NCBI GenBank assembly: GCA_020635075.1
Contig: JACKAM010000003.1
Coordinates: 496,001 to 560,000, forward strand
DNA from: Pseudobdellovibrionaceae bacterium
GTDB taxonomy: Bacteria; Bdellovibrionota; Bdellovibrionia; Bdellovibrionales; UBA1609
Direction of reading: 5' to 3'
DNA: 64,000 nt
The notes beneath the pieces were generated by a model. The model ran no database searches, was not told the DNA's origin, and saw only the letters and a program-made list of their open reading frames with translations. A program made the position numbers and the translations under genes. This document shows positions 14,600 to 22,404 of this stretch, piece by piece (position 1 is the stretch's first letter; every line of letters begins with the position of its first letter).

Positions 14600-16972
14600 C
14601 TAGTACGCTGGGAGGGCGCAGCGGGCGCCAATGTTGTTGTACGTGCCCGTGGGCGTGTCGCTCCAAACCGATGCCCAACGGCCCGAATTCGAGCCGTCGT
14701 ACCAAGCGCCACCAACAAGCAGGCCACGAGCCGGAACCCCATTGCCGTTATTTGTGTATAACCAAATACGATCTCCATGTAATGGGTTAACCAGGGTATT
14801 GATGGCGACAGCATTGCCGTTATCATTGCCGACTAAGGGCAATCCCAGCGGCAATGACATATTGCTTGCCGAATAGCTTTCAGAGTCAAATGTCCAATCG
14901 TTAACGGGGTCCACACCTCCTGGTCCTTGAACCCCGTCAAATTGAAAGTTCAACATATCTCTATTACCTGAATCCAATGTTGAAGTTCCACCCACACAAA
15001 TATCTGTGGCCGCATTGCAAGTGTCTAACTGATCACTGGTCCACTCCCAAACATTTCCCACTAGATCTTGAATACCGAACCTGGAAACACATTCACGCGT
15101 AAGATCCGCCCCTAAAACAACAGACTTTATTGTATCTGTAGCATCTCCAGCTAAATCCGTTTGTGGAAACTCTGAACTTCCATTCATTGTAACTCCACCA
15201 TGATTAGAACTATTACATCCTGGGCTAGAAGCTAAATTAGAACCCACATCTTGAGATGCAATGGCAGAGTCTGACTGCTCTCCCGGCTCGCCTGACAATC
15301 TAGGCCTGGCGCTTGCGGCAATAAACTCCCGGTGCCTTAGTAGACGTTTTTTACCATAATCACCATCTTCAAGAGCCTGACAAACATCATGGGATTTGAT
15401 TTGATCTATTCGAACCAGAGGTGGATTTTTTCCGCTGCCGTCACTTGGATTGTTAGTCACTGCTAAAGCTTGATTGGTATCACTCAGGCTGGAACTATTT
15501 AACTCCACCCAACTGGACCCATCGTGAATTCGGCAGTGACCGTTTGTGGTGTCGTAATACACATTTCCAGCCACACCTATGCTTCCTGCTGGAGTTCCCA
15601 CCCCATAACAGTCTCCTGGTGTGGCGCTGGCCCCACACATCCCGCCATTGGCGTTAGAGGTCCACTTACACCCCAACTCCCAACGGTCCACAAATAAGTT
15701 ATATCCAAAATCATAAAAGCTTGCACTCAGACCTAAGGGTGCTGTATCCACACTACTTCCCTTATCATAAGGAACTGCGCCCAGGCCCGTATAAGCACAT
15801 CGCTGTTTGTTGAGGGGGTCGGAAGTTTTACCCATTAACTGACACATCTCAAAGTTGGCAGAGTCTCTATGGACGAGGGCCATATTACTGGGCGGAACAG
15901 GTACCGTCACTCTATACGCACTATTTGAGGTCGGCAACTCGTAAGTAGTTCCACCTGATTTTAAAGTCACCACATAGTCATACTTCTGAGGACTTGAAGC
16001 TACATTGGTGTCGGTACAAGTTTTTGGGCCTACGCCTGTAGCTGTACATACTTGACAAGAGCTTGTCATCACATTCGTACAGGTTGGCAATGAAGACATA
16101 TCTAACACCCCTCCTTGCCCTACTCTGACAAGCACATACTCTGTGCTAACTGTAGCCCCAGTAAAAGCCAACCAGGTTACAGAGACCTGTTTGGCTGTGG
16201 GTTGCCCTGTAGGAGCCCCTGGAGCGTCACCAAAAGCTTTCACAAGCATAACACCATTATACTGGCTATCATAGCTTGAAGGCAGTGCTAGAGCTTCTGT
16301 AGATAAATTTTCATCTTCTTGACCTAAGTTACTAACAGCTTTCACAGTAAAGCTATAGTTAGCTCCATCAGTTAACCCTGTTAAACTAGCTGTTGTGGAG
16401 GCTGACGAAACTGTTTTCAAGAGGGTCGTAGAGGCTCCAACTGTCCCATAAATTTTGAGAGATTGAATGTCGGTGCTACCTGCAGGGAAAGCCACATCCA
16501 CCTGGCCAAAACCCTTCAGAGTCGCACTTGTAATACCCGCATAAGTCAATCCTGATAAAATTTTAAAATTACCATCCGTTTCGTTGGAATTGTCCACGGC
16601 TCTTACTACATAGTTGTGTAAGGTGCCAGCCGTTAAACCAGAATGTATGTAACTCAAAATAGATGTGGGTACAGTCGCTAACGTTGTCAAACTTCCATCG
16701 GCTTGCATTTCATAAACGCGATAACCAATTACGTCTGACCCCGTAGCGGCAGACCAAGAGATTTGTATACGGGTGTCATCTAAGTTAGAAACCGAACTCA
16801 CTCCCGTGAAACCAAAATCAGATGCTGGATCAGTTGGGCTAGAGGGATTAGAACTGCTACCTGATGTGACCTCACTTTCCTTCCCTAAACAGGAACCCAA
16901 AAGTAAAACAATGCCACACAAGCAAATTAAGCGTGTAATATAGAATCTTTTTTTCGTTAATTTAAATCTCAA
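14600..16972 (-). CDS. DGR variable surface lipoprotein (Fn3-like repeats, FGE/C-type-lectin domain)
   Basis: The protein is 790 residues. A lipoprotein signal peptide has the lipobox LGSC (Cys28). After a Ser/Pro/Thr-rich linker come three or four fibronectin type III-like segments (about 50-360). The C-terminal part (about 380-790) is of the formylglycine-generating-enzyme/sulfatase-modifying-factor type, with the signature VGNVWEWTSD (about 640-650) and the GARCAL ending; this is the C-type-lectin fold used by most DGR targets. It starts at TTG with AGGGG 7 nt upstream. It is probably displayed on the outer membrane with the lectin domain outward, so its binding face would be diversified. 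The ligand is unknown; adhesion to other cells is a guess. Confidence 0.93.
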   Translation of the reverse strand: MRFKLTKKRFYITRLICLCGIVLLLGSCLGKESEVTSGSSSNPSSPTDPASDFGFTGVSSVSNLDDTRIQISWSAATGSDVIGYRVYEMQADGSLTTLATVPTSILSYIHSGLTAGTLHNYVVRAVDNSNETDGNFKILSGLTYAGITSATLKGFGQVDVAFPAGSTDIQSLKIYGTVGASTTLLKTVSSASTTASLTGLTDGANYSFTVKAVSNLGQEDENLSTEALALPSSYDSQYNGVMLVKAFGDAPGAPTGQPTAKQVSVTWLAFTGATVSTEYVLVRVGQGGVLDMSSLPTCTNVMTSSCQVCTATGVGPKTCTDTNVASSPQKYDYVVTLKSGGTTYELPTSNSAYRVTVPVPPSNMALVHRDSANFEMCQLMGKTSDPLNKQRCAYTGLGAVPYDKGSSVDTAPLGLSASFYDFGYNLFVDRWELGCKWTSNANGGMCGASATPGDCYGVGTPAGSIGVAGNVYYDTTNGHCRIHDGSSWVELNSSSLSDTNQALAVTNNPSDGSGKNPPLVRIDQIKSHDVCQALEDGDYGKKRLLRHREFIAASARPRLSGEPGEQSDSAIASQDVGSNLASSPGCNSSNHGGVTMNGSSEFPQTDLAGDATDTIKSVVLGADLTRECVSRFGIQDLVGNVWEWTSDQLDTCNAATDICVGGTSTLDSGNRDMLNFQFDGVQGPGGVDPVNDWTFDSESYSASNMSLPLGLPLVGNDNGNAVAINTLVNPLHGDRIWLYTNNGNGVPARGLLVGGAWYDGSNSGRWASVWSDTPTGTYNNIGARCALPAY
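14611..14741 (-). repeat. DGR variable repeat (VR)
   Basis: This is the mutated copy of the template repeat, forming the 3' end of the lipoprotein gene (about residues 744-787 of 790). The 12 differences fall in nine codons, all at first or second positions: His to Leu, and Asn to Ala, Tyr, Asp, Val, Ser, Asp, Gly and Tyr. The changed residues cluster as in C-type-lectin DGR targets, between the invariant GVPARG start and the NNIGARCAL end, whose GC-rich coding sequence could be the homing initiation site. The stop codon lies 9 nt past the repeat. Confidence 0.97.
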
Positions 16973-17343
16973 GCAATGACCCCTAACCTCAAAGCTACCA
17001 TTTCTGGCATAACTCTAGATATAGTTTCGGCATTTCCCTCTATATCTTTAGAAATTTCGAAGGGTTAACAGCATTTTTTTGATTTTTAACGAATTCTTTA
17101 CGAAAGCCCATATGGCTGAACTCAAATCTCTTTGGGTGGCCCCTGCTAACGTCCCATTCGGTAACAGTGTATTCTCAAATTGATACGTTTTCAGATCAAT
17201 CACTTGACTCCTCCGCCTACAACCTATTAAAAATAGAAAAAATCAAATAATATTATATATATATCACTTTAAATATATTTATAACATTTTTTAGTTATAA
17301 TGATTTGTAAATTGTTATATATTTGATATTATTATTGATAGTT
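16973..17343. other. Divergent intergenic region, DGR lipoprotein / AbiE-like operon
   Basis: These 371 bp lie between divergent genes and must hold both promoters. An inverted repeat AGATATAG (17017-17024) / CTATATCT (17040-17047) with a 15-nt spacer, about 45-75 bp before the lipoprotein start, could be an operator. The right part (17230-17340) is almost pure A/T with several TATAAT-like words. No open frame with a ribosome site was seen. Confidence 0.4.
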
Positions 17344-18357
17344 ATGGTTTTAAAAGAAAATATAGCTTTACTAAGGATTCTTATTCTTTCTGAAATACCT
17401 CCAGAAGTTTTGCCTTTCGGAGGAGACCTACCTTTATGGCTCAGGAAGGTTGCAAAGTACCATAAAATCAAATCAAACAAGACAGCTATCGGGCTCATTG
17501 AACCCAAAACTCCCCTTGAATTTGATGTCCTTCGAAAAATATACAGCCAGGTGGAAAAAAAAGAACCAATACAATGGCTTATAAGCGCCGACAAAATCAA
17601 TCCAAGATATCGAGCCTTATTCGTAAAGAACAATATTCCCTTCATCTTTAAAGATCAATCTATCTTTGCTCCGCTTTTAGGGCTAAAAATCAATCGTAAA
17701 CAACTGGGGGAAACTGCTTATACAAATGCAGAGATCGTATCCAAATCTATCTCCGCTTTGGAGCTAAAGCTTTTGGCAGGAGTTCTTAGTAATCAATTGA
17801 TCCTCGCAGACTTCAACCTTGACGATCTTCTAGCCATTCTGACAAAACGAAATATCACCATATCTAAAATGACTTTGTCCCGCGCAATTAACAAACTCAT
17901 CAAAAGAGAGTTGGTAATTACAGAGGGGTCTGGTCCCAATCGGCAACTCAACTTTAAACCCCATACAGACATCTGGCACTCAATTAGAAACACCCCTATA
18001 AAAACGGGGACTAAGTTGGTCGAGGTTAAATGGCCCATTCTTAAAAAAAGAAATATCCTTTCTGGTGAGTCAGCATTACAATTCTATTCAGATCTTGCTG
18101 AGCCAGAAAAAAAAACTTTTGCTGTAACACAAAAAGACTACGAGATTTTGAAACAAGATTTTGAAAAAGGTGAGCCCTCAATAAAAACTACCTTTATTGA
18201 GGTTCGAAAAATATCTCCCAAATTATTTTCAGTTAAGGGCAATCTAAACCCCATAGAATTATATTTTGAATTGAATCACCATGATGATGAACGAGTTCAA
18301 TTGTCACTTTCACAAATGCTCAAAAGCTACAATTTGGAGGCGAAGCTAGATGATTAA
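17344..18357 (+). CDS. AbiEi-like antitoxin (winged-helix protein)
   Basis: The protein is 337 residues. The middle region (about 140-215) has a winged-helix pattern (DLLAILTKRNITISKMTLSRAINK), as in AbiEi antitoxins, which repress their operon through an N-terminal or central wHTH. It is followed with an 8-bp overlap by a nucleotidyltransferase of the AbiEii type, which is the main reason for the call. ATG 17344 is preferred over 17323, though the ribosome site is weak. AbiE systems are type IV toxin-antitoxins that block phage and stabilise mobile elements. Confidence 0.6.
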   Translation: MVLKENIALLRILILSEIPPEVLPFGGDLPLWLRKVAKYHKIKSNKTAIGLIEPKTPLEFDVLRKIYSQVEKKEPIQWLISADKINPRYRALFVKNNIPFIFKDQSIFAPLLGLKINRKQLGETAYTNAEIVSKSISALELKLLAGVLSNQLILADFNLDDLLAILTKRNITISKMTLSRAINKLIKRELVITEGSGPNRQLNFKPHTDIWHSIRNTPIKTGTKLVEVKWPILKKRNILSGESALQFYSDLAEPEKKTFAVTQKDYEILKQDFEKGEPSIKTTFIEVRKISPKLFSVKGNLNPIELYFELNHHDDERVQLSLSQMLKSYNLEAKLDD

Positions 18358-19126
18358 GGTTCATGGACTTCAACATTTTGCAGATTATTTTAAAGACGTT
18401 GAAGATGATTATGTGATTATAGGTGGAGTTGCCGTCGATATCGCTCTTCAAGAAAATGATATCAGCTTCAGAGTAACAAAAGATGTAGACATCGTAATAC
18501 TAACAAACTCTTCTGACAAACTAAACGATCGCATTCTGGAATACATCAAGAAGGGACAATATCAGTCTAAAGAAACTATTCATGGCAAACAGTATTTCCG
18601 CTTTTCAAAACCGATTGACAATAAGTTTCCAAAGATAATTGAACTCTTTGCTCACAATGAACAACAACTTAACCTCGATGATGGACAATATATCATTCCT
18701 ATCGTTGAAAATAGTGAGGCCGATAAATTGTCGGCAATTCTTCTTGACGATGAGTATTTTGGCTTAATAAAAAATAACTGCATTAAAAGCCATCTCGGTT
18801 ACTCAATCATAAGTCCACTTGCAACAATCTGCCTGAAAGCCAGAGCCTTTAGAGAGCTCTCCGAGAGAAAGGAAAGGGGTGACAAAAGTGTAGACTCCAC
18901 CAGTATAAAAAAACACAAGAATGATATCCTAAGATTGACGCAAATTCTCAAAGAGAGTGACAAGTTGTCTCTGGGCTCCCAGTCTTCTCAGGATTTAAAA
19001 ATGGTTCTCCAGGAAATTGAAGCTTCAACAGATGATCTCTCAATCAAACAGGTTCTCTCCATCCCAGGCATTACAAAACGAGATATCGTTGAAACACTCA
19101 AAGCGGCATTTTTTAGTCCAAATTGA
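18350..19126 (+). CDS. AbiEii-like nucleotidyltransferase toxin
   Basis: The protein is 258 residues. The N-terminus shows the nucleotidyltransferase signature of the AbiEii/DUF1814-type group: IIGGVAVDIAL (about 24-34) followed by TKDVDIVIL (about 43-51), giving the GG...DxD catalytic pattern. A later Lys-containing helix (SPLATICLKARAFRELSERK) matches the conserved KxRAfxxR-type region. GGAGG precedes the ATG, which overlaps the antitoxin stop. Family toxins modify tRNA or use nucleotides to arrest growth. Its position in an integrated element fits phage defence or element maintenance. Confidence 0.75.
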   Translation: MIKVHGLQHFADYFKDVEDDYVIIGGVAVDIALQENDISFRVTKDVDIVILTNSSDKLNDRILEYIKKGQYQSKETIHGKQYFRFSKPIDNKFPKIIELFAHNEQQLNLDDGQYIIPIVENSEADKLSAILLDDEYFGLIKNNCIKSHLGYSIISPLATICLKARAFRELSERKERGDKSVDSTSIKKHKNDILRLTQILKESDKLSLGSQSSQDLKMVLQEIEASTDDLSIKQVLSIPGITKRDIVETLKAAFFSPN

Positions 19127-19185
19127 ATGCCCATCAACAACCAAGGTTAAAGTAGATAACTGCACACATTGTTATTTATCTACAT

Positions 19186-20232
19186 TCAATCTAAAATTTC
19201 TATGGGCTTACCACCAGATAAGGCCTGTTTAAAAAAATCGGTGGAGTGGGGTCGGACTTCAAACTGTCCTTTTAGTGGCAATTCACCCTGCTCTTGCAAT
19301 GTCCATTCAACCCACCCGCTCATGCCTTGGCCAATTGACATTTGAGCTATGGGCCTTTGGCCTCTATCAAAATCTTCTTCTAGTCGGTTTTCAGAATCAA
19401 TAAAAATAACTAAGTGGCAAGGTCTATCACATGTCCTTTTAGGTGCTACAAAAATTACACCACCTTTTTTATGTAAAAATACAGTTTTCCTCTTCGGATA
19501 AGGGTAAGTGCCAATAGAAACGGTTGCATTAGGCTCAACAGCTCTAACCTTTGCTTTTGAATTCTGCGAAGTATCACTCACCTTCTTATTTAAAGATGGG
19601 GGTTTGTTCTTTTCACGATTTTTGTCCCACTTGACAGTTAAACCTCCCGAAAAAAGTCCCTTACCCTCAAGTTGAATTTTCTCCCCCTCTTTAAGAATAT
19701 GAGTTTTTCCTTCAATTTTGACCTTTACACTCCCCTTTATAGCTCTAACCCCAGGGTAGCTATTGGCCCCTTCAGACCAGACCTCCACTGTAGAGTTGTC
19801 GCCCTCTAATATCATTTCCTTATCTCGAAACTCCAACACAACTGGCTGACTGGATTTCAATTGCCCCTGAAACTTTCCATGGTCTAAATGAATTCTTGGC
19901 TCTCCCATTTTTCCGGTAATAATAATAAGTGACTTTTCCTGAAGGCTTAGAGTAAAACTATCAAATAGTTCAATAACAGTTTTGGAGTTCTCTCCCGTAA
20001 AAACTCGATCACTCTGATAAACATTCATATTAGGTGAAATATCCACATAGTGAGACTTTTCGGGATCTCTAAGGCGCACATCGCCTAAAACACTGTCAAC
20101 ATGACCTGCTAAAGGATACAATCCAGACCTATTCATTGATTCCTGGCTAACACCAAAAATGCCATAAGCAGAAATAAATAATAATATGGCTCCGACAATA
20201 ATAACCACTCGATCTGAGGCCTCCAATTTCAA
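19186..20232 (-). CDS. FecR-domain membrane-anchored protein of a motor-like locus
   Basis: The protein is 348 residues, starting at TTG with AGGAGG upstream. One N-terminal membrane helix (about 8-28) is followed by a FecR-type beta domain (about 45-170: SDRVFTGENSKTVIEL and later IKGSVKVKIEGK, LKEGEKIQLE). A linker rich in Lys, Pro and Ser precedes a C-terminal beta domain (about 235-340). It lies 9 nt after the MotB-like gene, last in the six-gene operon. FecR domains in this type of protein often sit in the periplasm and may bind glycan or signal envelope state. A signalling function with a sigma factor is unlikely because none is near. Confidence 0.7.
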   Translation of the reverse strand: MKLEASDRVVIIVGAILLFISAYGIFGVSQESMNRSGLYPLAGHVDSVLGDVRLRDPEKSHYVDISPNMNVYQSDRVFTGENSKTVIELFDSFTLSLQEKSLIIITGKMGEPRIHLDHGKFQGQLKSSQPVVLEFRDKEMILEGDNSTVEVWSEGANSYPGVRAIKGSVKVKIEGKTHILKEGEKIQLEGKGLFSGGLTVKWDKNREKNKPPSLNKKVSDTSQNSKAKVRAVEPNATVSIGTYPYPKRKTVFLHKKGGVIFVAPKRTCDRPCHLVIFIDSENRLEEDFDRGQRPIAQMSIGQGMSGWVEWTLQEQGELPLKGQFEVRPHSTDFFKQALSGGKPIEILD

Positions 20233-20241
20233 GAAAACCTC

Positions 20242-20994
20242 CTAATCAGTCGAAAAATCCCTTAGTATTTTTATCACAATCCGACGATTCTGAGCTTGAT
20301 GGTGGGGTAAGGCTTTCCCTTCCTTAGACTCGTTCGGCAATATAGGTTGAGTATCCCCCCAGCCTAAAGCCTTTAGACGATTTTTGCTAAAGCCCTTTTC
20401 CTCAAAAAGTCTCACAACAGTACAAGCTCTTACGCTCGATAATTCCCAATTGCTGGCAAACATTTTACTTTGAATAGGTACATTGTCTGTGTGCCCTTCA
20501 ACAAGAACACCAAAGCCTTTAGCTTCAGTCTGAATGACTGGTAAAAGTTCTAGTAAAACACTTTTTGCCTTTGGTAAAAGTTCTGCCGAACCAGAAGCAA
20601 AAAAAAGAGAGCCTTTAAATGTGACGTCAATGCCCCTATCCGTTTCTGTTAAAACAACCTGATCCGTTAAGTTAGACTTAGCAATAACATCTTTCAATTT
20701 CTCGGATAACTTTTCAAAAGGTATCTGATATTCACCACCAAATATTTTTGTGGTCTCCTTTTTTATTTTTTCAAAGGCTACGGAATCTATTTTTGAAAAA
20801 GCTAATAACATGGCAAAGAAACCCACAAGTAAAGTCATCATATCCGCATAGCTTACAAGCCAATTGCTCTCTGACTCTTCGATCTCTACGTGTTTTTTAG
20901 CCAACCGAGTATAAGCTAAGTTTTCGTCGGCAAAATATTCAGAGGGCGATTCAAAGTCATCTTCTTGCGAAATATCATAAGCTTCTTCAGACAT
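20242..20994 (-). CDS. MotB-like stator protein with OmpA domain
   Basis: The protein is 250 residues. A single membrane helix (about 45-67) carries the proton-channel Asp in SYADMMTLLVGFFAMLL, the MotB signature. A periplasmic OmpA-like peptidoglycan-binding domain follows (about 120-250), with VLVEGHTDNVPI and LSSVRACTVVRLF in the conserved positions. AAGGTGG stands before the ATG, and the gene lies 3 nt after the MotA-like stop. MotA-MotB units couple ion flow to rotation or force against a cytoplasmic partner; here the partner is likely the FliF/FliG-like protein of the same operon rather than a flagellum, as no other flagellar gene is near. Confidence 0.9.
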   Translation of the reverse strand: MSEEAYDISQEDDFESPSEYFADENLAYTRLAKKHVEIEESESNWLVSYADMMTLLVGFFAMLLAFSKIDSVAFEKIKKETTKIFGGEYQIPFEKLSEKLKDVIAKSNLTDQVVLTETDRGIDVTFKGSLFFASGSAELLPKAKSVLLELLPVIQTEAKGFGVLVEGHTDNVPIQSKMFASNWELSSVRACTVVRLFEEKGFSKNRLKALGWGDTQPILPNESKEGKALPHHQAQNRRIVIKILRDFSTD

Positions 20995-20997
20995 ACT

Positions 20998-21792
20998 TTA
21001 AGCCACCTTATGATTTTTATCAAAACGATCTCGTTCTTTGGGTAATAAATAACTCTTGAGATGCTCCTCTACCACTACAGGGTGCTCTTTTAACCTTAAC
21101 TGGCGAACACCATCCATAACAATCTGCCTCAACACTTCATCTTCACGATTAAGCTGGCTCAAATGCTCTCCCAATGGAACAAATATAAGGTTTGCCAAAG
21201 CAATTCCATAAAATGTTGCTACAAGTGCCACGGCCATAGAAGGGCCTAGTTTTTTAAAGGCATCAGCATTTCCTATACTTTGCAATAAACCAATCATTCC
21301 CAGGGTTGTACCCATCAAACCAAAAGCAGGAGGAAACTTCCCAACAACTTTAAACACCCCGGCTTCTTCTTCATAACGTTTAGAGTGAGTCAATGATCTT
21401 TTATATAAAATTTCATCAATGACCTTTGGTTTAATTCCTCCCTTGACCATTAGGTCAATAGCATCACGAAGAAAGTGAGTTTTAATCTGATCAAGATTAT
21501 TTTTTAAATAAAACTCGTCCTCGCGATACCCTCGCGCCAAATCTACAATTTCTTTAATTACAGTTTCATGGGCTTGGGAGTAACGTCCCAGTACCTTTTG
21601 AAAAAATACTTTTACCAGATTAAACAGCATAGAGACGGGAAAACATAGTATGGTTGCCGCAAGAGTTCCACCGATTACGATAACAATGGCATGTGTATTT
21701 AAAAAGATTTCTTTAGAGTGAGAAGAGTCAAAAATAGCCAGTAAAAACACTGTGAGTACCGACAATACTCCTAATATTCCAGAAAACTTCAT
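20998..21792 (-). CDS. MotA-like stator protein
   Basis: The protein is 264 residues with four membrane helices (about 5-23, 33-53, 150-172, 185-207). The MotA signature PPAFGLMGTTLGMIGLL (about 152-168) and a large charged cytoplasmic loop between helices 2 and 3 are present. MotA rather than ExbB/TolQ is favoured by this topology and by the MotB partner directly downstream. A ribosome site GGAG precedes ATG. The charged loop is where a FliG-like rotor protein would bind, and such a domain is encoded two genes upstream. Confidence 0.88.
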   Translation of the reverse strand: MKFSGILGVLSVLTVFLLAIFDSSHSKEIFLNTHAIVIVIGGTLAATILCFPVSMLFNLVKVFFQKVLGRYSQAHETVIKEIVDLARGYREDEFYLKNNLDQIKTHFLRDAIDLMVKGGIKPKVIDEILYKRSLTHSKRYEEEAGVFKVVGKFPPAFGLMGTTLGMIGLLQSIGNADAFKKLGPSMAVALVATFYGIALANLIFVPLGEHLSQLNREDEVLRQIVMDGVRQLRLKEHPVVVEEHLKSYLLPKERDRFDKNHKVA

Positions 21793-21810
21793 AAACTCAC
21801 TCTCCTCTGA

Positions 21811-22404
21811 CTATAAATAAGCATAAATGCCCCAAAGCCAGTTCAACATTTGAACCTGTCCGGTCCCGACAACACTCGTTCCATAGCTCAATTCGGATCT
21901 CAAACCCCACTTTCCCCAAAGGGGATACTCTACCCCAAAGCTAGCCTTTATATATAATCCTGCCGAGGCCGCAGCAGTTTCCTCATCGGTGCGAGGCAAC
22001 ACACTACTTTGGGAAAAACCAATACCAGTGCCCACATAAGGCGACCAACTTTTTTGAATAACATTTACAGTAGAACGAAGCCCCAATTGTGGCTTTAAAT
22101 TCTGAGGGTGTGGAGTATAAAAATAATACTTGCCATGAAGCCCCGTCATTGAAATTCCGGTAGAAACTGGAGACAAATCCAAACTGCGCACATGTTCCGC
22201 CGCCAGAGTCAATCTAGAATCAAATGAATACTCTAAAAAAAAGGAATAACTTATTGGACCTTCTGTCCTGACTAAATTTTCATCAGTATTCACTACAGAG
22301 TCTCCCACTCCTGCCATACCACCAGTTCTCAAAGATGAAGCTCTAGCTCCACTTTGAATAGATAAGATAAAAATGAAAAGTATAAGTAAATAACTAGGCC
22401 GCAT
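21811..22404 (-). CDS. Outer-membrane beta-barrel protein of the motor-like locus
   Basis: The protein is 197 residues. A signal peptide (about 1-22, cleaved after ARA) is followed by alternating amphipathic strands and a terminal aromatic/hydrophobic strand (NWLWGIYAYL), as in eight-stranded OmpA/OmpW-type barrels. ATG 22404 has AAGGG upstream and overlaps the FliF/FliG-like stop by 11 bp; the longer reading from 22455 hides the signal peptide. It gives the operon an outer-membrane component, suggesting that the motor-like complex spans the envelope. Confidence 0.7.
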   Translation of the reverse strand: MRPSYLLILFIFILSIQSGARASSLRTGGMAGVGDSVVNTDENLVRTEGPISYSFFLEYSFDSRLTLAAEHVRSLDLSPVSTGISMTGLHGKYYFYTPHPQNLKPQLGLRSTVNVIQKSWSPYVGTGIGFSQSSVLPRTDEETAAASAGLYIKASFGVEYPLWGKWGLRSELSYGTSVVGTGQVQMLNWLWGIYAYL

